Below the pieces are notes generated by a model. That model had not been told where the DNA came from and made no database searches. It worked only from the letters and a program-made list of their open reading frames with translations. A DNA stretch of 64,000 bases, taken from assembly GCA_949524905.1 (NCBI GenBank), contig CATINC010000005.1, forward strand, positions 62,001 through 126,000, in the 5' to 3' direction. Positions 22,628 to 32,119 of the stretch are shown one piece after another. The position numbers and the translations under genes are program-made. Within the stretch, counting starts at the first letter, position 1, and each line of letters opens with the position of its first letter. This DNA comes from Opitutia bacterium UBA7350. GTDB taxonomy: Bacteria; Verrucomicrobiota; Verrucomicrobiia; Opitutales; Coraliomargaritaceae.

Positions 22628-22646
22628 GTCTCAATTCTGTCTCAAT
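22628..22646 (+). repeat. tandem GTCTCAAT direct repeat before Fur-family start
   Basis: Two copies of GTCTCAAT spaced 11 bp start-to-start, ending 8 bp before the ATG at 22655. It is a possible binding site for the regulator itself, but it is not a palindromic Fur box and could be chance. Confidence 0.25.
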
Positions 22647-22654
22647 AAGAGTGC

Positions 22655-23149
22655 ATGGTTAATCCAAATAGTAAGTCAGACGAAGTCCATAATACCTTCC
22701 GGGAATTCCTGAGTAGTAAGGGTCTGCGGATCACCAATCAGCGACTCGCAATCTTCGATGCAGCCTTCCAGCACGAGGATCATTTTACCGCAGAGGAACT
22801 ATTGGTTGCGGCACGTGCTATTGATGACACGGTATCGCGAGCAACCGTTTACCGCGCTCTGCCTATTTTAACCGAAAGTGGTTTGATTCGTGAAGTTGAT
22901 GTTGGCCGTGATTATAAATTCTACATGGCGAACAAAAACGCTAATACCTTTAAGGCGCAGGTCATTTGCGTGGAAACAGATAAAATTTTTGAAATTGATG
23001 CTCCTTTTATGGAATGGTACGGTAAGACCGTGGCCGAAAAGTTGGGCATGGAGGTGGTGAGCCAACGCTTACAGGTAATGGCGCGTTGCAAGGATGGACA
23101 CAAGCTCGAGCGTGACCAAGATGCTGACCGAGCAAGAGAGAATTCTTAA
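22655..23149 (+). CDS. Fur-family regulator lacking metal-binding residues
   Basis: A 164-residue protein with a clear Fur-type winged helix ([51 protein letters not shown]). The C-terminal half aligns with Fur, but the signature HHDHLICxxCG is replaced by [13 protein letters not shown], so the paired histidines, the aspartate and the second CxxC cysteine are missing; the later SH(S)L histidine is SQRL. Only the early DHFTAEEL histidine remains. DNA binding may therefore be metal-independent, or it may sense another signal. It is followed 15 bp later by a TPR gene, so the two are likely co-transcribed. The family assignment is firm; the metal specificity is unknown. Confidence 0.85.
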   Translation: MVNPNSKSDEVHNTFREFLSSKGLRITNQRLAIFDAAFQHEDHFTAEELLVAARAIDDTVSRATVYRALPILTESGLIREVDVGRDYKFYMANKNANTFKAQVICVETDKIFEIDAPFMEWYGKTVAEKLGMEVVSQRLQVMARCKDGHKLERDQDADRARENS

Positions 23150-23164
23150 ACGAAAACGGCTGAT

Positions 23165-23527
23165 ATGGAATCATCAAAATTTGCTTTTGAAATCGAATTT
23201 TTCGCTGATCTCCACAAGCGGATGCCACGTGACCTGAAGGTAGCAGCAATTTTGGCTCAACTCTATACCGAGTCTGGAAAAGTAGAAGAAGGTTTAAAGA
23301 TCGACCGCAAACTAGTGCGTCTTTGTCCTGAAGATCCTACAGTCCACTATAATCTGGGATGCAGTCTTGCCTTAAAGGGGCGAAAAAACGAGGCGGTTAA
23401 GGCCATTCGACATGCCATTTCATTAGGCTATCGGGATTATGATTGGATGTCCAAGGATCCTGATCTCGCAGAATTGCAAACGTACCCCGCTTTTTGCTCC
23501 TTGCTACAGGCAATCAAGCATGACTGA
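23165..23527 (+). CDS. TPR repeat protein
   Basis: A 120-residue, apparently cytoplasmic protein built of two to three tetratricopeptide-like helical repeats: LKVAAILAQLYTESGKVEEGLKIDRKLVRLCPEDP, then TVHYNLGCSLALKGRKNEAVKAIRHAISLGYRDYDW, then a partial unit ending in DPDLAELQTYPAFCSLLQAI. This last type of ending is common in TPR proteins of this phylum. It probably mediates protein contacts; the partner is unknown. It sits 15 bp after the Fur-like gene and 24 bp before priA. Confidence 0.75.
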   Translation: MESSKFAFEIEFFADLHKRMPRDLKVAAILAQLYTESGKVEEGLKIDRKLVRLCPEDPTVHYNLGCSLALKGRKNEAVKAIRHAISLGYRDYDWMSKDPDLAELQTYPAFCSLLQAIKHD

Positions 23528-23551
23528 TATCGGCTTAAGCCTTTGGTCTGA

Positions 23552-25831
23552 ATGCGCATGAGTGAAGCGAATTTAAAAATACCCGGCGCGGCAATCGTCG
23601 AAGTTGTGCCGCTCTCTGGCTTTGATAAATCACTCGCCTACGCTGTGCCGCCGGCTTCGCTGAAGGAGATTGAAGTTGGTTCCCTGGTGCGTATCCCGCT
23701 TCGACGCCGTAGCGAACTCGGTGTCGTTTTACGTCTGGGTACGGAGCAGGAAATCCCTCTAGGTAAACTTAAGATGCTCTATGAAGTCGTGCAGGATTAT
23801 CCCGTACTCACGGGCGAATTAATAGCGCTATATCATTGGGCACGTCATTACTACGCCACAAGCCCTGAGGCCATCCTTGAGGCTATGATTCCGCCTGCCA
23901 TTCGTCGCGGAATGCGTCCCAAGATGCGCCGCTATCTCAGCCTTGGAAGTTCTCCAGAAGTTGAAGCTCTTGCTGCACTTAAGAAACGTGCTCCCAAGCA
24001 AGCTGCCTTGTTAAATTTTATTGCTCAACAACTTAAACCACAACCGCGAGCAGCCATCCTAAAGCGTCTCAAAATCGGTGCTTCTGCCTGCGATGCCTTG
24101 GTTAAAAAAGGCTATCTTCTCGAGACGGATACTGAAGAAGCTCGTGAGGCCTACGCTGACAGCCTAGGCGAAGTCGAGACGGTTGAAGCAGCTGAAATTC
24201 GACTGACCTTAACAAGGGAGCAGTCGGTTGCGGTAAAAGCCATTACCGCAGCGATCAGCGCCGATGCCTTCAGTGTGCGCCTGCTGCATGGAGTTACTGG
24301 ATCCGGTAAGACCGAGGTCTACCTAAATGCGGTCGAGCAAGTCGTTGCTAAGGGGGGTGGGGTGGTCGTGCTCGTGCCAGAAGTTGCCCTTGCACCTCAG
24401 ACGGTGGGCCGTGTTCGTGCACGTCTAGAAGCACGTGGAGTACGAACGGTTGTTTGGCATAGCCATCTCTCAGACGGCGAACGCTATGATTCCTGGAAGG
24501 CACTCGTTAGTGGTGAAGCGCATGTTGTGGTAGGGGCACGTTCGGCGGTTTTTGCACCCGTGCAAAATTTAAAACTCATGATTGTGGACGAGGAACATGA
24601 ACCTTCATACAAACAAGAAGATAATCCACGTTATCATGGTCGAGATGTCGCGGTATACCGAGCCCATCTCGCTGGAGCAGTCTGCCTAGTTGGATCTGCG
24701 ACACCCTCGCTAGAGACCCTCTATAATGTAGAACGTGGAAAGTATGCCGTCGATCGACTCCTCAAGCGCGTAGACCATTGTGAATTACCCCGCATCCACT
24801 TGGTTGATATGCGTCGAGAAGGGCTCACTGGGCGTGCAAAGGGTTCACCCATATCTAGTATGCTTGCCGATAAGCTGGTTGACCGTTTTGAAAAGCGTGA
24901 ACAGAGCATTCTTTTTCTCAATCGGCGCGGTTTTTCGACCAGCCTCCTTTGTCCTGAATGTGGTTATGTTGCCGCCTGTAAGCATTGTAGTATTCCTAAG
25001 ACTTATCACCGTACCGACCATTCCCTTCGCTGCCATCTTTGTGGTGACGAAGAAAAAGCACCTCCGCGTTGTCCTGAGTGCCGTTCGGAGGCTATTCGGT
25101 ATCGTGGACAAGGCACTCAGCAAATTGAATCTATCGTGCAAAAGATTCTTCCACGCGCAAAGATCGTGCGTATGGACGCCGATTCCATGTCTAAAAAAAA
25201 TCTCTATCGTAAAATTCTGAACGACTTCCGCGCGGGAAAAATCGACATCTTAGTCGGCACTCAAATGATCGCTAAAGGGCTAGATTTTCCAAATGTCACC
25301 TTGGTGGGACTTATAAATGCGGATATGTCACTTCATGTAGAAGACTTTCGTGCGGCTGAACGTACCTTCCAACTCATTGTGCAGGTTTCTGGGCGAGCGG
25401 GACGCGGCGACCGGGCGGGTGAGGTCATCATTCAGACCAGCACGCCTCACGCTCCACCCGTACAGTTTGCTCGTAAATCCGACTTTGACGGCTTCCAGCT
25501 TGAGGAACTTGAACAACGTCGCGAATTTAACTATCCTCCTTTTCAACATCTTATTCGGCATCTTTTTCGTGGGCGCAATCCAGAGAAGGTCAAATTCTTC
25601 ATTGAGCAATGGGCGCGTCGGGTAGAGGAGCATTTCGGTGACCGTCTTACTGTTCGTGGACCCGCCTCCGCGCCCATCGAGAAAATTCGGGATGAATACC
25701 GTTTTCAGCTTTGGTATTTTGCTCCAAGCGCAGAGGCGGTCATCGACGAACTCACTGCTTTGCGGCAGGACTTCAAAATGGATAAATCCGTGATTGACCA
25801 GCTCGATGTCGACCCCATGCAAATGAGCTAG
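23552..25831 (+). CDS. priA: primosomal protein N' (replication restart helicase PriA)
   Basis: A 3'-5' helicase that reloads the replisome at stalled forks. In 759 residues: an N-terminal fork-binding domain ([16 protein letters not shown]), Walker [17 protein letters not shown] box [13 protein letters not shown], a zinc-binding cysteine cluster ([13 protein letters not shown] ... CHLCG ... CPEC), helicase motif [18 protein letters not shown] and motif [11 protein letters not shown]. The length is normal. The start could be 23552 (MRMSEA) or 23558 (MSEA). No terminator is obvious in the 118-bp gap before the convergent dxs gene. Confidence 0.95.
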   Translation: MRMSEANLKIPGAAIVEVVPLSGFDKSLAYAVPPASLKEIEVGSLVRIPLRRRSELGVVLRLGTEQEIPLGKLKMLYEVVQDYPVLTGELIALYHWARHYYATSPEAILEAMIPPAIRRGMRPKMRRYLSLGSSPEVEALAALKKRAPKQAALLNFIAQQLKPQPRAAILKRLKIGASACDALVKKGYLLETDTEEAREAYADSLGEVETVEAAEIRLTLTREQSVAVKAITAAISADAFSVRLLHGVTGSGKTEVYLNAVEQVVAKGGGVVVLVPEVALAPQTVGRVRARLEARGVRTVVWHSHLSDGERYDSWKALVSGEAHVVVGARSAVFAPVQNLKLMIVDEEHEPSYKQEDNPRYHGRDVAVYRAHLAGAVCLVGSATPSLETLYNVERGKYAVDRLLKRVDHCELPRIHLVDMRREGLTGRAKGSPISSMLADKLVDRFEKREQSILFLNRRGFSTSLLCPECGYVAACKHCSIPKTYHRTDHSLRCHLCGDEEKAPPRCPECRSEAIRYRGQGTQQIESIVQKILPRAKIVRMDADSMSKKNLYRKILNDFRAGKIDILVGTQMIAKGLDFPNVTLVGLINADMSLHVEDFRAAERTFQLIVQVSGRAGRGDRAGEVIIQTSTPHAPPVQFARKSDFDGFQLEELEQRREFNYPPFQHLIRHLFRGRNPEKVKFFIEQWARRVEEHFGDRLTVRGPASAPIEKIRDEYRFQLWYFAPSAEAVIDELTALRQDFKMDKSVIDQLDVDPMQMS

Positions 25832-25949
25832 GCTAGCGTGGATTTTGTGAAATCGATTACCTTTATCTTTCGGATCGACAACCTACCTGAGTGCAGCCCT
25901 TTAAAGCATCGCCGCTAGTATTTCATTAAGCTCGCTTGATGGAATAATT

Positions 25950-27872
25950 TCAGGGTAGGGTGGATTCGTTGATCGATTTTGACTCTAAGCCGATTATGGC
26001 TTGTGTACGTTCTAGGACTTGTTGAAAAAGTTGTTCTGAGTTGAGTCCATGTTGCTCGCGAAGTCCCTGCACACTGCTACCGTGTTCGATAAATTCATCG
26101 GGCCAGCCTAGGCGCATGAGAGGGCAAGAAGCTTTTGCTTCATCTAGAGCCTCCATTACAGCACTCCCAAATCCGCCTTGTATTACGTGATCCTCAAGCG
26201 TGACAATGAGTTGGGTATTTTGTGCGGACTCAAGTAAGGCGTCTGTGTCGAGAGGCTTAGCAAAACGGGCGTTGACAACACCGGCTTCTATACCGTGTTC
26301 GCTGAGCTTGGTAGCAATTTGCCGGGCTTCTTCCAGCATGATGCCGTAAGCCCAAAGATCGATTGTGCCAACAGCTTGTAGGCGCTTTGCTTTGCCCAGT
26401 GGCAGAGCTTCTGGGGTTTTTTTGACGCTGACGCCAGCGGCATTTCCGCGAGGATAACGAATAAACGCCGGACCTTGGTAGGCTAAACCAGCGGCCATCA
26501 TATCGGCAAGTTCGTCTTCGTCAGCAGGTGCCATAAGGACGGTATTTGGGACTGAGCGCAGGTAGGCGATATCAAAGAGACCGTGGTGGGTGGCTCCGTC
26601 ATTGGGCGATAGTCCAGCGCGGTCCATACAAAAAAGGACGGGTAGCTTTTGTAGGGCGACGTCGTGAATGATGGGATCAATTGCGCGCTGAAGGAAGGTT
26701 GAGTAGATGGCGCAGACTGGATGAAAGCCTGAGGTTGCCATGCCTGCGGCAAATAACACCGCGTGTTCTTCAGCTATACCTACATCAAAGCATTGATCGG
26801 GCAGTTCACTTTCAAGGATATTGAGTCCAGTGCCAGAAGGCATAGCGGCAGTGATCCCAATAATATTTTTATCCTCACGGGCAAAATGGGTAAGGGTTTT
26901 GCCCATGACGTCTTGGTACTTAGGCGGAGTGTTGGGCGGAGTGGGTTTTCCATTGCCGGTTTCAACATCATAGGGGCTGGCACCGTGAAAGCGTTCAGGA
27001 TTTTTGAGCGCAACATCGTAGCCTTTACCTTTTGTTGTATGCAGGTGTAGCAGGATAGGCTGTTCGGCTTTTTTTGCAAAATTGAGGTAGTGCTCGACTT
27101 GTTCGAGGTCGTGTCCATCGATAGGACCGATGTAACGGACGCCGTATTTCTCAAAGAGGGATGAGGAAACAAAAAAGTCTTTTGTTTCCTGCTTCCATTT
27201 AATTCCGAAATTAATGAGTGCTTGACCACCGGGGATTTTTTGAAGGAAGGCTTCAAGCTTATCGTTGAGGCGATTATAGATGGGGGTAGTAATCAGGTCG
27301 TTAAAATAACGTGATAGAGCGCCAACGTTTTTCGCAATTGAATATTCATTATCGTTCAGGATGATAATGAGTCGTTTCGTGCTGCTAGCTACATTGTTGA
27401 GTGCCTCCATGGTAATACCGCAGGTAAAGGCCGCATCACCGCAAACTGCCACAACGTGTTCATCTGAGCCACGGCGGTCGCGTGCAGTTGCCATGCCCAG
27501 AGCTGCGGAAAGTGCTGTTCCGGCATGACCGGCACCGTAAGCATCGTGCGGACTTTCTTCGCGGTTCATGAACCCGCTCAGTCCGTTATCGTGTCGCAAT
27601 TTGTCAAATCTAGCACCGTTGCGACCAGTCAGGAGTTTGTGAACGTAGGCTTGGTGTGAGACGTCAAAGACCAGTCTGTCATTGGGGGTATTAAAGACTC
27701 GATGCAGGGCGATGGAAATTTCAACAATACCGAGATTTGGTCCTACGTGTCCTCCGTTTCTAGCAGTCGTACGGATGATGCGCTCGCGAATTTCAGCGGC
27801 GAGCGTTTTCTGGTCCTCCAGACCGAGTGTTTTAAGGTCTGCTGGAGAATGGATCTGCTCTAAAAGGGACAT
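25950..27872 (-). CDS. dxs: 1-deoxy-D-xylulose-5-phosphate synthase
   Basis: First enzyme of the MEP isoprenoid pathway; condenses pyruvate and glyceraldehyde 3-phosphate using thiamine diphosphate. In 640 residues: GHVGPNLGIVEISIALHRVF at the N-terminus, GAGHAGTALSAALGMA, the TPP-binding VCGDAAFTCGITMEALNN...LNDNEYSI, the second-domain GIAEEHAVLFAAGMATSG, FCMDRAGLSPNDGATHHG and the C-terminal domain LEDHVIQGGFGSAV. It lies 3 bp downstream of xseB in a coupled pair; xseB-dxs linkage is also known in other bacteria. Confidence 0.95.
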   Translation of the reverse strand: MSLLEQIHSPADLKTLGLEDQKTLAAEIRERIIRTTARNGGHVGPNLGIVEISIALHRVFNTPNDRLVFDVSHQAYVHKLLTGRNGARFDKLRHDNGLSGFMNREESPHDAYGAGHAGTALSAALGMATARDRRGSDEHVVAVCGDAAFTCGITMEALNNVASSTKRLIIILNDNEYSIAKNVGALSRYFNDLITTPIYNRLNDKLEAFLQKIPGGQALINFGIKWKQETKDFFVSSSLFEKYGVRYIGPIDGHDLEQVEHYLNFAKKAEQPILLHLHTTKGKGYDVALKNPERFHGASPYDVETGNGKPTPPNTPPKYQDVMGKTLTHFAREDKNIIGITAAMPSGTGLNILESELPDQCFDVGIAEEHAVLFAAGMATSGFHPVCAIYSTFLQRAIDPIIHDVALQKLPVLFCMDRAGLSPNDGATHHGLFDIAYLRSVPNTVLMAPADEDELADMMAAGLAYQGPAFIRYPRGNAAGVSVKKTPEALPLGKAKRLQAVGTIDLWAYGIMLEEARQIATKLSEHGIEAGVVNARFAKPLDTDALLESAQNTQLIVTLEDHVIQGGFGSAVMEALDEAKASCPLMRLGWPDEFIEHGSSVQGLREQHGLNSEQLFQQVLERTQAIIGLESKSINESTLP

Positions 27873-27875
27873 GAT

Positions 27876-28118
27876 CTATTCGCTTTCCGTCTTGGGGTCG
27901 AGAGCTTCCAAGGTGTCGGTATCGAGATTGAGTTTTTCGATGGTTAGCTCCGCTTGTTTCAAATCGGCTTGGCAAGACTTCATGAGCTGTGTTCCTTCTT
28001 CAAATTTTTTGACTAGATCTGCAAGGGGGATCTCGCCATCTTCCATAGACTCGATGAGGGATTCGAGGCGCTCTAAAGCGTCTTCAAATGAAATTTTGGA
28101 TGTTTTGCTTTTAGGCAT
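27876..28118 (-). CDS. xseB: exodeoxyribonuclease VII small subunit
   Basis: An 80-residue XseB, the small subunit of the single-strand-specific exonuclease VII. The diagnostic segment SFEDALERLESLIESMEDGEIPLADLVKKFEEGTQLMKSCQADLKQAE forms the expected two-helix pair. The large subunit xseA is not in the window. It is immediately upstream of dxs with a 3-bp gap and divergent from trhO. Confidence 0.92.
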   Translation of the reverse strand: MPKSKTSKISFEDALERLESLIESMEDGEIPLADLVKKFEEGTQLMKSCQADLKQAELTIEKLNLDTDTLEALDPKTESE

Positions 28119-28175
28119 TTTGATTTAGAGATCGATTAAGATGAGGCGTAAAATGCTTGGGGTCGAGGCTTGATC

Positions 28176-28204
28176 TTGATTCGTTTGTGTTTTAACAGTA
28201 TATT
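28176..28204 (+). promoter_or_regulatory. putative sigma70 promoter for trhO
   Basis: TTGATT and TATATT separated by exactly 17 bp on the plus strand, 33 bp upstream of the preferred trhO ATG at 28237. A start site near 28211 would place the TTG at 28213 almost at the transcript 5' end, which favours the ATG. Confidence 0.55.
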
Positions 28205-28236
28205 AAACGCAATTGAGTCATTTAGCTTTCAAAAAT

Positions 28237-29073
28237 ATGGAGGAAACTTGGAAAATAGCGGCTTTTTATCAGTTCGCCGAACTGGAGGATTCTGCGGATT
28301 GGGCGCAACGTTTGGAGCTTTTAGGGGCTGATTTGGGTCTACGGGGAACGATCATTCTTGCACCAGAGGGCATCAATTCCACTTGTGCTGGCAGTCCCAT
28401 GGCGATTGATAAACTGATCGCGCTTCTGCGATCAGACGATCGCTTGGCAAATTTAGAAGTGAAATTCTCGGAGGCGGATTTTTGTCCTTTTCCAAAATAC
28501 AAGGTTAAACAGAAGCCGGAAATAGTAACATTTCGTCAGGCGGATGCAGACCCGCAGGAAATGCTAGGAACCTATCTTGAACCAAAAGAATGGAACGAGT
28601 TGATTCGTGATCCAGATGTTTTGACGATAGATACCCGCAATGATTACGAGGTGAAGGTCGGGCAATTTAAGGGAGCGCTCAATCCCAAGACGGATGACTT
28701 TGCTTCTTTTGCAGCTTTTGTTGAATCAGAGTTAAAAGGTCGAGAAGATGAAACGATTGCAATGTATTGCACTGGGGGGATCCGCTGCGAGCGTTCAACT
28801 GCATATTTAAAAGGAAAAGGTTTCAAAAAAGTGTATCACTTGAAGGGTGGTATTCTGCGCTACTTAGAGCAGATGCCCCAAGAAAAAAGCCTCTGGAAAG
28901 GCGATTGCTTTGTATTTGATTACCGTGTGGCGGTTGATCACGACTTGAAGCCGGCAATGTGGAAAATTGATCCCGAGACGAGTGACCCGGTGCCGATGTC
29001 GCCCGAGGAACGAGAAAAAATCCATGCACGCCGCCAAAGCGGAGCTATCTTTAAGAAACCCTATACAATATAA
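28237..29073 (+). CDS. trhO: tRNA uridine(34) hydroxylase / rhodanese-domain protein TrhO
   Basis: Rhodanese-related UPF0176 protein; homologues in E. coli (YceA/TrhO) carry out oxygen-dependent hydroxylation of tRNA uridine 34. From the ATG at 28237 it is 278 residues (MEETWKIAAFYQFAEL), matching family starts; the track's TTG at 28213 adds eight. An acylphosphatase-like N-terminal domain (LRGTIILAPEGINSTCAG) precedes a rhodanese domain with active-site cysteine 178 in MYCTGGIRCERSTAYLKGKGF. It is preceded by a good promoter match. Confidence 0.9.
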   Translation: MEETWKIAAFYQFAELEDSADWAQRLELLGADLGLRGTIILAPEGINSTCAGSPMAIDKLIALLRSDDRLANLEVKFSEADFCPFPKYKVKQKPEIVTFRQADADPQEMLGTYLEPKEWNELIRDPDVLTIDTRNDYEVKVGQFKGALNPKTDDFASFAAFVESELKGREDETIAMYCTGGIRCERSTAYLKGKGFKKVYHLKGGILRYLEQMPQEKSLWKGDCFVFDYRVAVDHDLKPAMWKIDPETSDPVPMSPEEREKIHARRQSGAIFKKPYTI

Positions 29074-29188
29074 TTTTTTTAAATACCTCTTTCGTTGACA
29101 GTTCGGGTCTTAGCTTAGCAGAATTAAAATCTTATTTGTTTTATAAATTTTACAGGCATTGCCACCGATTTGCCTTTGCTGTTTCCCT

Positions 29189-29779
29189 ATGAAAAATAAA
29201 ATCCTATCCCGCCAAGGCTTCACCTTGATTGAATTACTCACAGTGATTGCGATTATTGGGATACTGGCATCGATCTTGATACCCTCGGTCAATATGGTGC
29301 GAAAAAATGTAAACATCGCAGCCTCCAAATCCGCACTGTCGCAATATGTGAATTCCATACAAGCCTTTCGCAATGAATATAAATTTTATCCTTTAACGGA
29401 CTTAATTGCCAGTCCCAGCGAAGTGCTCGAACTTGATGATGAAGGTAATAGCGAGTTATTTATTAAGACCTTAGGAGCCCGAGATCCATCCAATTTTGAA
29501 ACGGTGGGAGAAGGCGGAAATCGTCGACGCATCTCCTTTTATGAATTTTCAGAGGCTGAGTTTTTTACGGACGAGGATGGCGTGGTTCAAAACAACCAAT
29601 TAGCGGATCGTTTTAATAATAAAAAAATATTCATCGCGATTGATTTGGACGGTGATGGTCAAATCGAGGTACCAGATCCTGAGGATCCTACTGTTACGAT
29701 CAAACTCCGCACCTCAATCACCGCTTACGTAGAGGCAGATCAAAGCATCAACGCACCCGACTACTATCTATACGAGTAG
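29189..29779 (+). CDS. type II secretion/type IV pilin-like prepilin (GspG-like)
   Basis: A 196-residue prepilin-like protein with class III signal RQGFTLIELLTVIAIIGILASILIPSVNMV, where cleavage is expected between Gly and Phe, with the conserved Glu5. Start chosen at ATG 29189, close before the hydrophobic stretch, not the TTG at 29159. After the N-terminal helix come YKFYPLTDL and a C-terminal FIAIDLDGDGQIEVPDPED segment that resembles the calcium-binding pseudopilin turn. It opens a run of four prepilin-like genes in the same direction. Which pilus or secretion apparatus uses it is not shown. Confidence 0.8.
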   Translation: MKNKILSRQGFTLIELLTVIAIIGILASILIPSVNMVRKNVNIAASKSALSQYVNSIQAFRNEYKFYPLTDLIASPSEVLELDDEGNSELFIKTLGARDPSNFETVGEGGNRRRISFYEFSEAEFFTDEDGVVQNNQLADRFNNKKIFIAIDLDGDGQIEVPDPEDPTVTIKLRTSITAYVEADQSINAPDYYLYE

Positions 29780-29811
29780 GAATTAATCTTCCCCCCTCTC
29801 TCCATTCCTAA

Positions 29812-30501
29812 ATGCAAACCCTGAAGCTTCGCCTCAACAGAAGATGCTGCCGCACCGGTTTCACCTTAGTGGAATTACTGGTAGTAATTTCAATTATCTT
29901 GATTGCTTCAACGGTACTTTTCACTGCAGGTAGTGCGAATAAAGGTGCCTCACTTCGTTCCTCTCAAGGTATTGTAGCGAGCATCATAAAAGGTGCACGC
30001 GCACAAGCCGTGCTTAAAAATGCTGAAACCCGTATTATTATTTATAACGAGCTAACGGCAGACGCAGATAAGTACCGCCGTTATTTTGGGGTAGTTTATT
30101 GGGGTGCCGACAGCAATGGCGTTATGGGTTGGCTAGCCGCCAATAAAGGGACGCTTCTTCCTGAGGGTATTTATTTTGATCCCGATTTGAGCAAAGATTT
30201 TAATTTAACATCTAAGATGAACCTAGATTATCCCCGTACGAAAGTGGGGAATAACACGAATCCGACCACAGGCGGCGGGGGCGAAGAATATTTTTACTAC
30301 GCCTTTGAAAATAACGGTGTTCTGGGTACTACCTTTAATAATAACTGGCTCGCCCTGCGCGCTGGAGTACTAAAACCCAATGGCGAAAGTTTTGAATTAG
30401 ACTTCACCAATCCTGAGGATGAATATCTTCGCACGGCGCTTATCCTTCGCCGCGCAGGCAGTACTACCGTGGTCAATGATCCCGAGTTGGTGACAAATTA
30501 A
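29812..30501 (+). CDS. prepilin-like protein (GspH-like)
   Basis: A 229-residue protein with prepilin signal RTGFTLVELLVVISIILIASTVLFTAG, followed by a variable globular domain (GIVASIIKGARAQAVLKNAETRIII) typical of GspH/FimT-type minor pseudopilins. The ATG at 29812 is 32 bp after the previous stop. It resembles the D component of the prepilin-like cassettes known in Verrucomicrobiota as far as I recall; this was not checked by search. Confidence 0.75.
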   Translation: MQTLKLRLNRRCCRTGFTLVELLVVISIILIASTVLFTAGSANKGASLRSSQGIVASIIKGARAQAVLKNAETRIIIYNELTADADKYRRYFGVVYWGADSNGVMGWLAANKGTLLPEGIYFDPDLSKDFNLTSKMNLDYPRTKVGNNTNPTTGGGGEEYFYYAFENNGVLGTTFNNNWLALRAGVLKPNGESFELDFTNPEDEYLRTALILRRAGSTTVVNDPELVTN

Positions 30502-30513
30502 TCAGGCAAAAAC

Positions 30514-31191
30514 ATGACTGCTTCCAAATCATATCCATCACGTGGCGAGGGCTTCAGTCTCATTGAGGTCGTGCTCGCGATCGGCGTTTTTATGGTCACT
30601 ATCCTAGCGCTCATTGGGCTTCTTGGGCCCGCTCTAAAATCGGTCGACGACGTGGAGCAAACCGATGCACTCGTTTCTGTGGTCAGTAGTATTAATACTT
30701 TTTTGCAGCAGTCTCAGGAAATTGCGCCGGGTGCCTCAAAATTTGATGCGATCTTTAATGCCGTAGCAAATGACGGATATGCGACCCTCTTTATTTTTCA
30801 ATCTTATCTAGATGCTGACTCAACCGATACCGAACTGAAGATCGGTTTTTATGCTGAGAGTGTTGGCCCCAATGCCTTGATCGACTCTCAAGACTTTGCA
30901 AATGGCGGCATTCCTCAGGTTTCTGGAGCGATCTACCGCGCTGTGCTAACGCCTTCTTCGGTGCTGCCGTCTGTATACCGATCCGCCGTACGTAATGCCA
31001 CAACGAAGGTTTACAGTCTTACGAAAAATTCACCCCTTCCTTCAGTTTACCCCGAGGGATACTTTGCAATGGAAGTACGTATATTTGCAGAGGAATACCG
31101 CGAAGCCTTTGTTCAGGATCTGAATTTAGGTCTCGTTGAACTTGCCGAAGTTGAGCCTATCTTTACCTACAATGTCGCCGTGGTGCGCTAG
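30514..31191 (+). CDS. prepilin-like protein (GspI-like)
   Basis: A 225-residue prepilin-like protein with cleavage motif RGEGFSLIEVVLAIGVFMVTILALIGLLGPAL, then a domain (VEQTDALVSVVSSINTFLQQ) with no recognised function. It lies 12 bp after the previous gene and 7 bp before the next. The order H-like, I-like, J-like matches minor pseudopilin operons, and it also looks like the B component of verrucomicrobial prepilin cassettes. Confidence 0.72.
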   Translation: MTASKSYPSRGEGFSLIEVVLAIGVFMVTILALIGLLGPALKSVDDVEQTDALVSVVSSINTFLQQSQEIAPGASKFDAIFNAVANDGYATLFIFQSYLDADSTDTELKIGFYAESVGPNALIDSQDFANGGIPQVSGAIYRAVLTPSSVLPSVYRSAVRNATTKVYSLTKNSPLPSVYPEGYFAMEVRIFAEEYREAFVQDLNLGLVELAEVEPIFTYNVAVVR

Positions 31192-31198
31192 ATTTGCA

Positions 31199-32119
31199 AT
31201 GAAACTAAAACAGGCCCAGTCGAAGCAACGCCGCTCTGCTTTTACTTTGATTGAGATCATGGTGGCAACTGCCGTGATGGTCATCCTGGTCGGTCTTGTC
31301 ATTCAGATTACCAACGAAGTCCTAAAAGTTTGGAATCGTTCCTCTGGAAAACTTTCTGCAAATTCTGAAGCGCGTCTGGCGATGGAATTTTTGACTCAAG
31401 ATTTAGAGACCGCGGTATTTCGTGACAATCGCATGCAGTGGTTGCGAGTGGAGGGACCCGTGAGCGCGGGCGACAGTTACGCTGATCAAACCGTTGCGCT
31501 GAAGTTTTTTGCCCCCGCCCTCGATCGACCTAAAATGGATGCACAAGGGAATGACATTCCAGGAGACATCTGTGGTATTGCCTATCGTCTGTCGTATCAG
31601 GAAGCCTACGACCAGAGTTTAACTAAGGTCTATGCACTCTACCGCAATATTGTTGATTCGAAAAAAACTTTTAATGAACTGATGGGGAGCGGTAAGCAGG
31701 ATGCTCTGACTTCAGGTGAATGGTCTGCCAGCACGGTGACTGACGATTCCAACTACCTCGCTAGCAACATCGTCGATTTTAAAGTCCTCCTCTATTACAA
31801 TGAAGTTAACAACCAGACGGGTCAGCAAAGCGTAGTACCCTACAACGCAGAAAAAATGACTACAAACGGCGAGCTTAGGTGGAAGATAAACGGCAATTTT
31901 ATTTACGGTGGTTCCGGCGCATCTCGAGCGGACGGCTCTCAAGTGCAGCCGCTCTATGCAGACATTATGCTAACGATGATCACGGACGAGGGGCTTGAAA
32001 TTCTACAGAATATTGAAGCAGGTCGTACTGGAACAGGATACAAGGACGCCAAAGAGGTGGTGCGCAAGCACGGGCAGAGATTTATCCGGCGGGTTCAGTT
32101 TGCTGGCCAAGGCTTCTAG
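31199..32119 (+). CDS. prepilin-like protein (GspJ-like)
   Basis: A 306-residue prepilin-like protein starting at ATG 31199 (the track start at 31136 lies inside the previous gene). Signal RRSAFTLIEIMVATAVMVILVGLVIQITNEVLKVWNRSSG is followed by EARLAMEFLTQDLETAVFRDNRMQWLRVEG, a pattern of GspJ-type or verrucomicrobial cassette C proteins. The C-terminus ends in an FIRRVQFAGQGF motif. It overlaps the end of the convergent cytochrome gene by 4 bp. Confidence 0.75.
   Translation: MKLKQAQSKQRRSAFTLIEIMVATAVMVILVGLVIQITNEVLKVWNRSSGKLSANSEARLAMEFLTQDLETAVFRDNRMQWLRVEGPVSAGDSYADQTVALKFFAPALDRPKMDAQGNDIPGDICGIAYRLSYQEAYDQSLTKVYALYRNIVDSKKTFNELMGSGKQDALTSGEWSASTVTDDSNYLASNIVDFKVLLYYNEVNNQTGQQSVVPYNAEKMTTNGELRWKINGNFIYGGSGASRADGSQVQPLYADIMLTMITDEGLEILQNIEAGRTGTGYKDAKEVVRKHGQRFIRRVQFAGQGF

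Noticed and set aside
27682-28128. 148-residue plus-strand ORF spanning dxs and xseB starts
   Set aside because: Opposite to two clearly recognised genes and has no homology features.
29092-29130. Possible promoter TTGACA upstream of the prepilin genes
   Set aside because: The -35 is good but the nearest acceptable -10 is about 24 bp away, outside the normal range, so it was not annotated.
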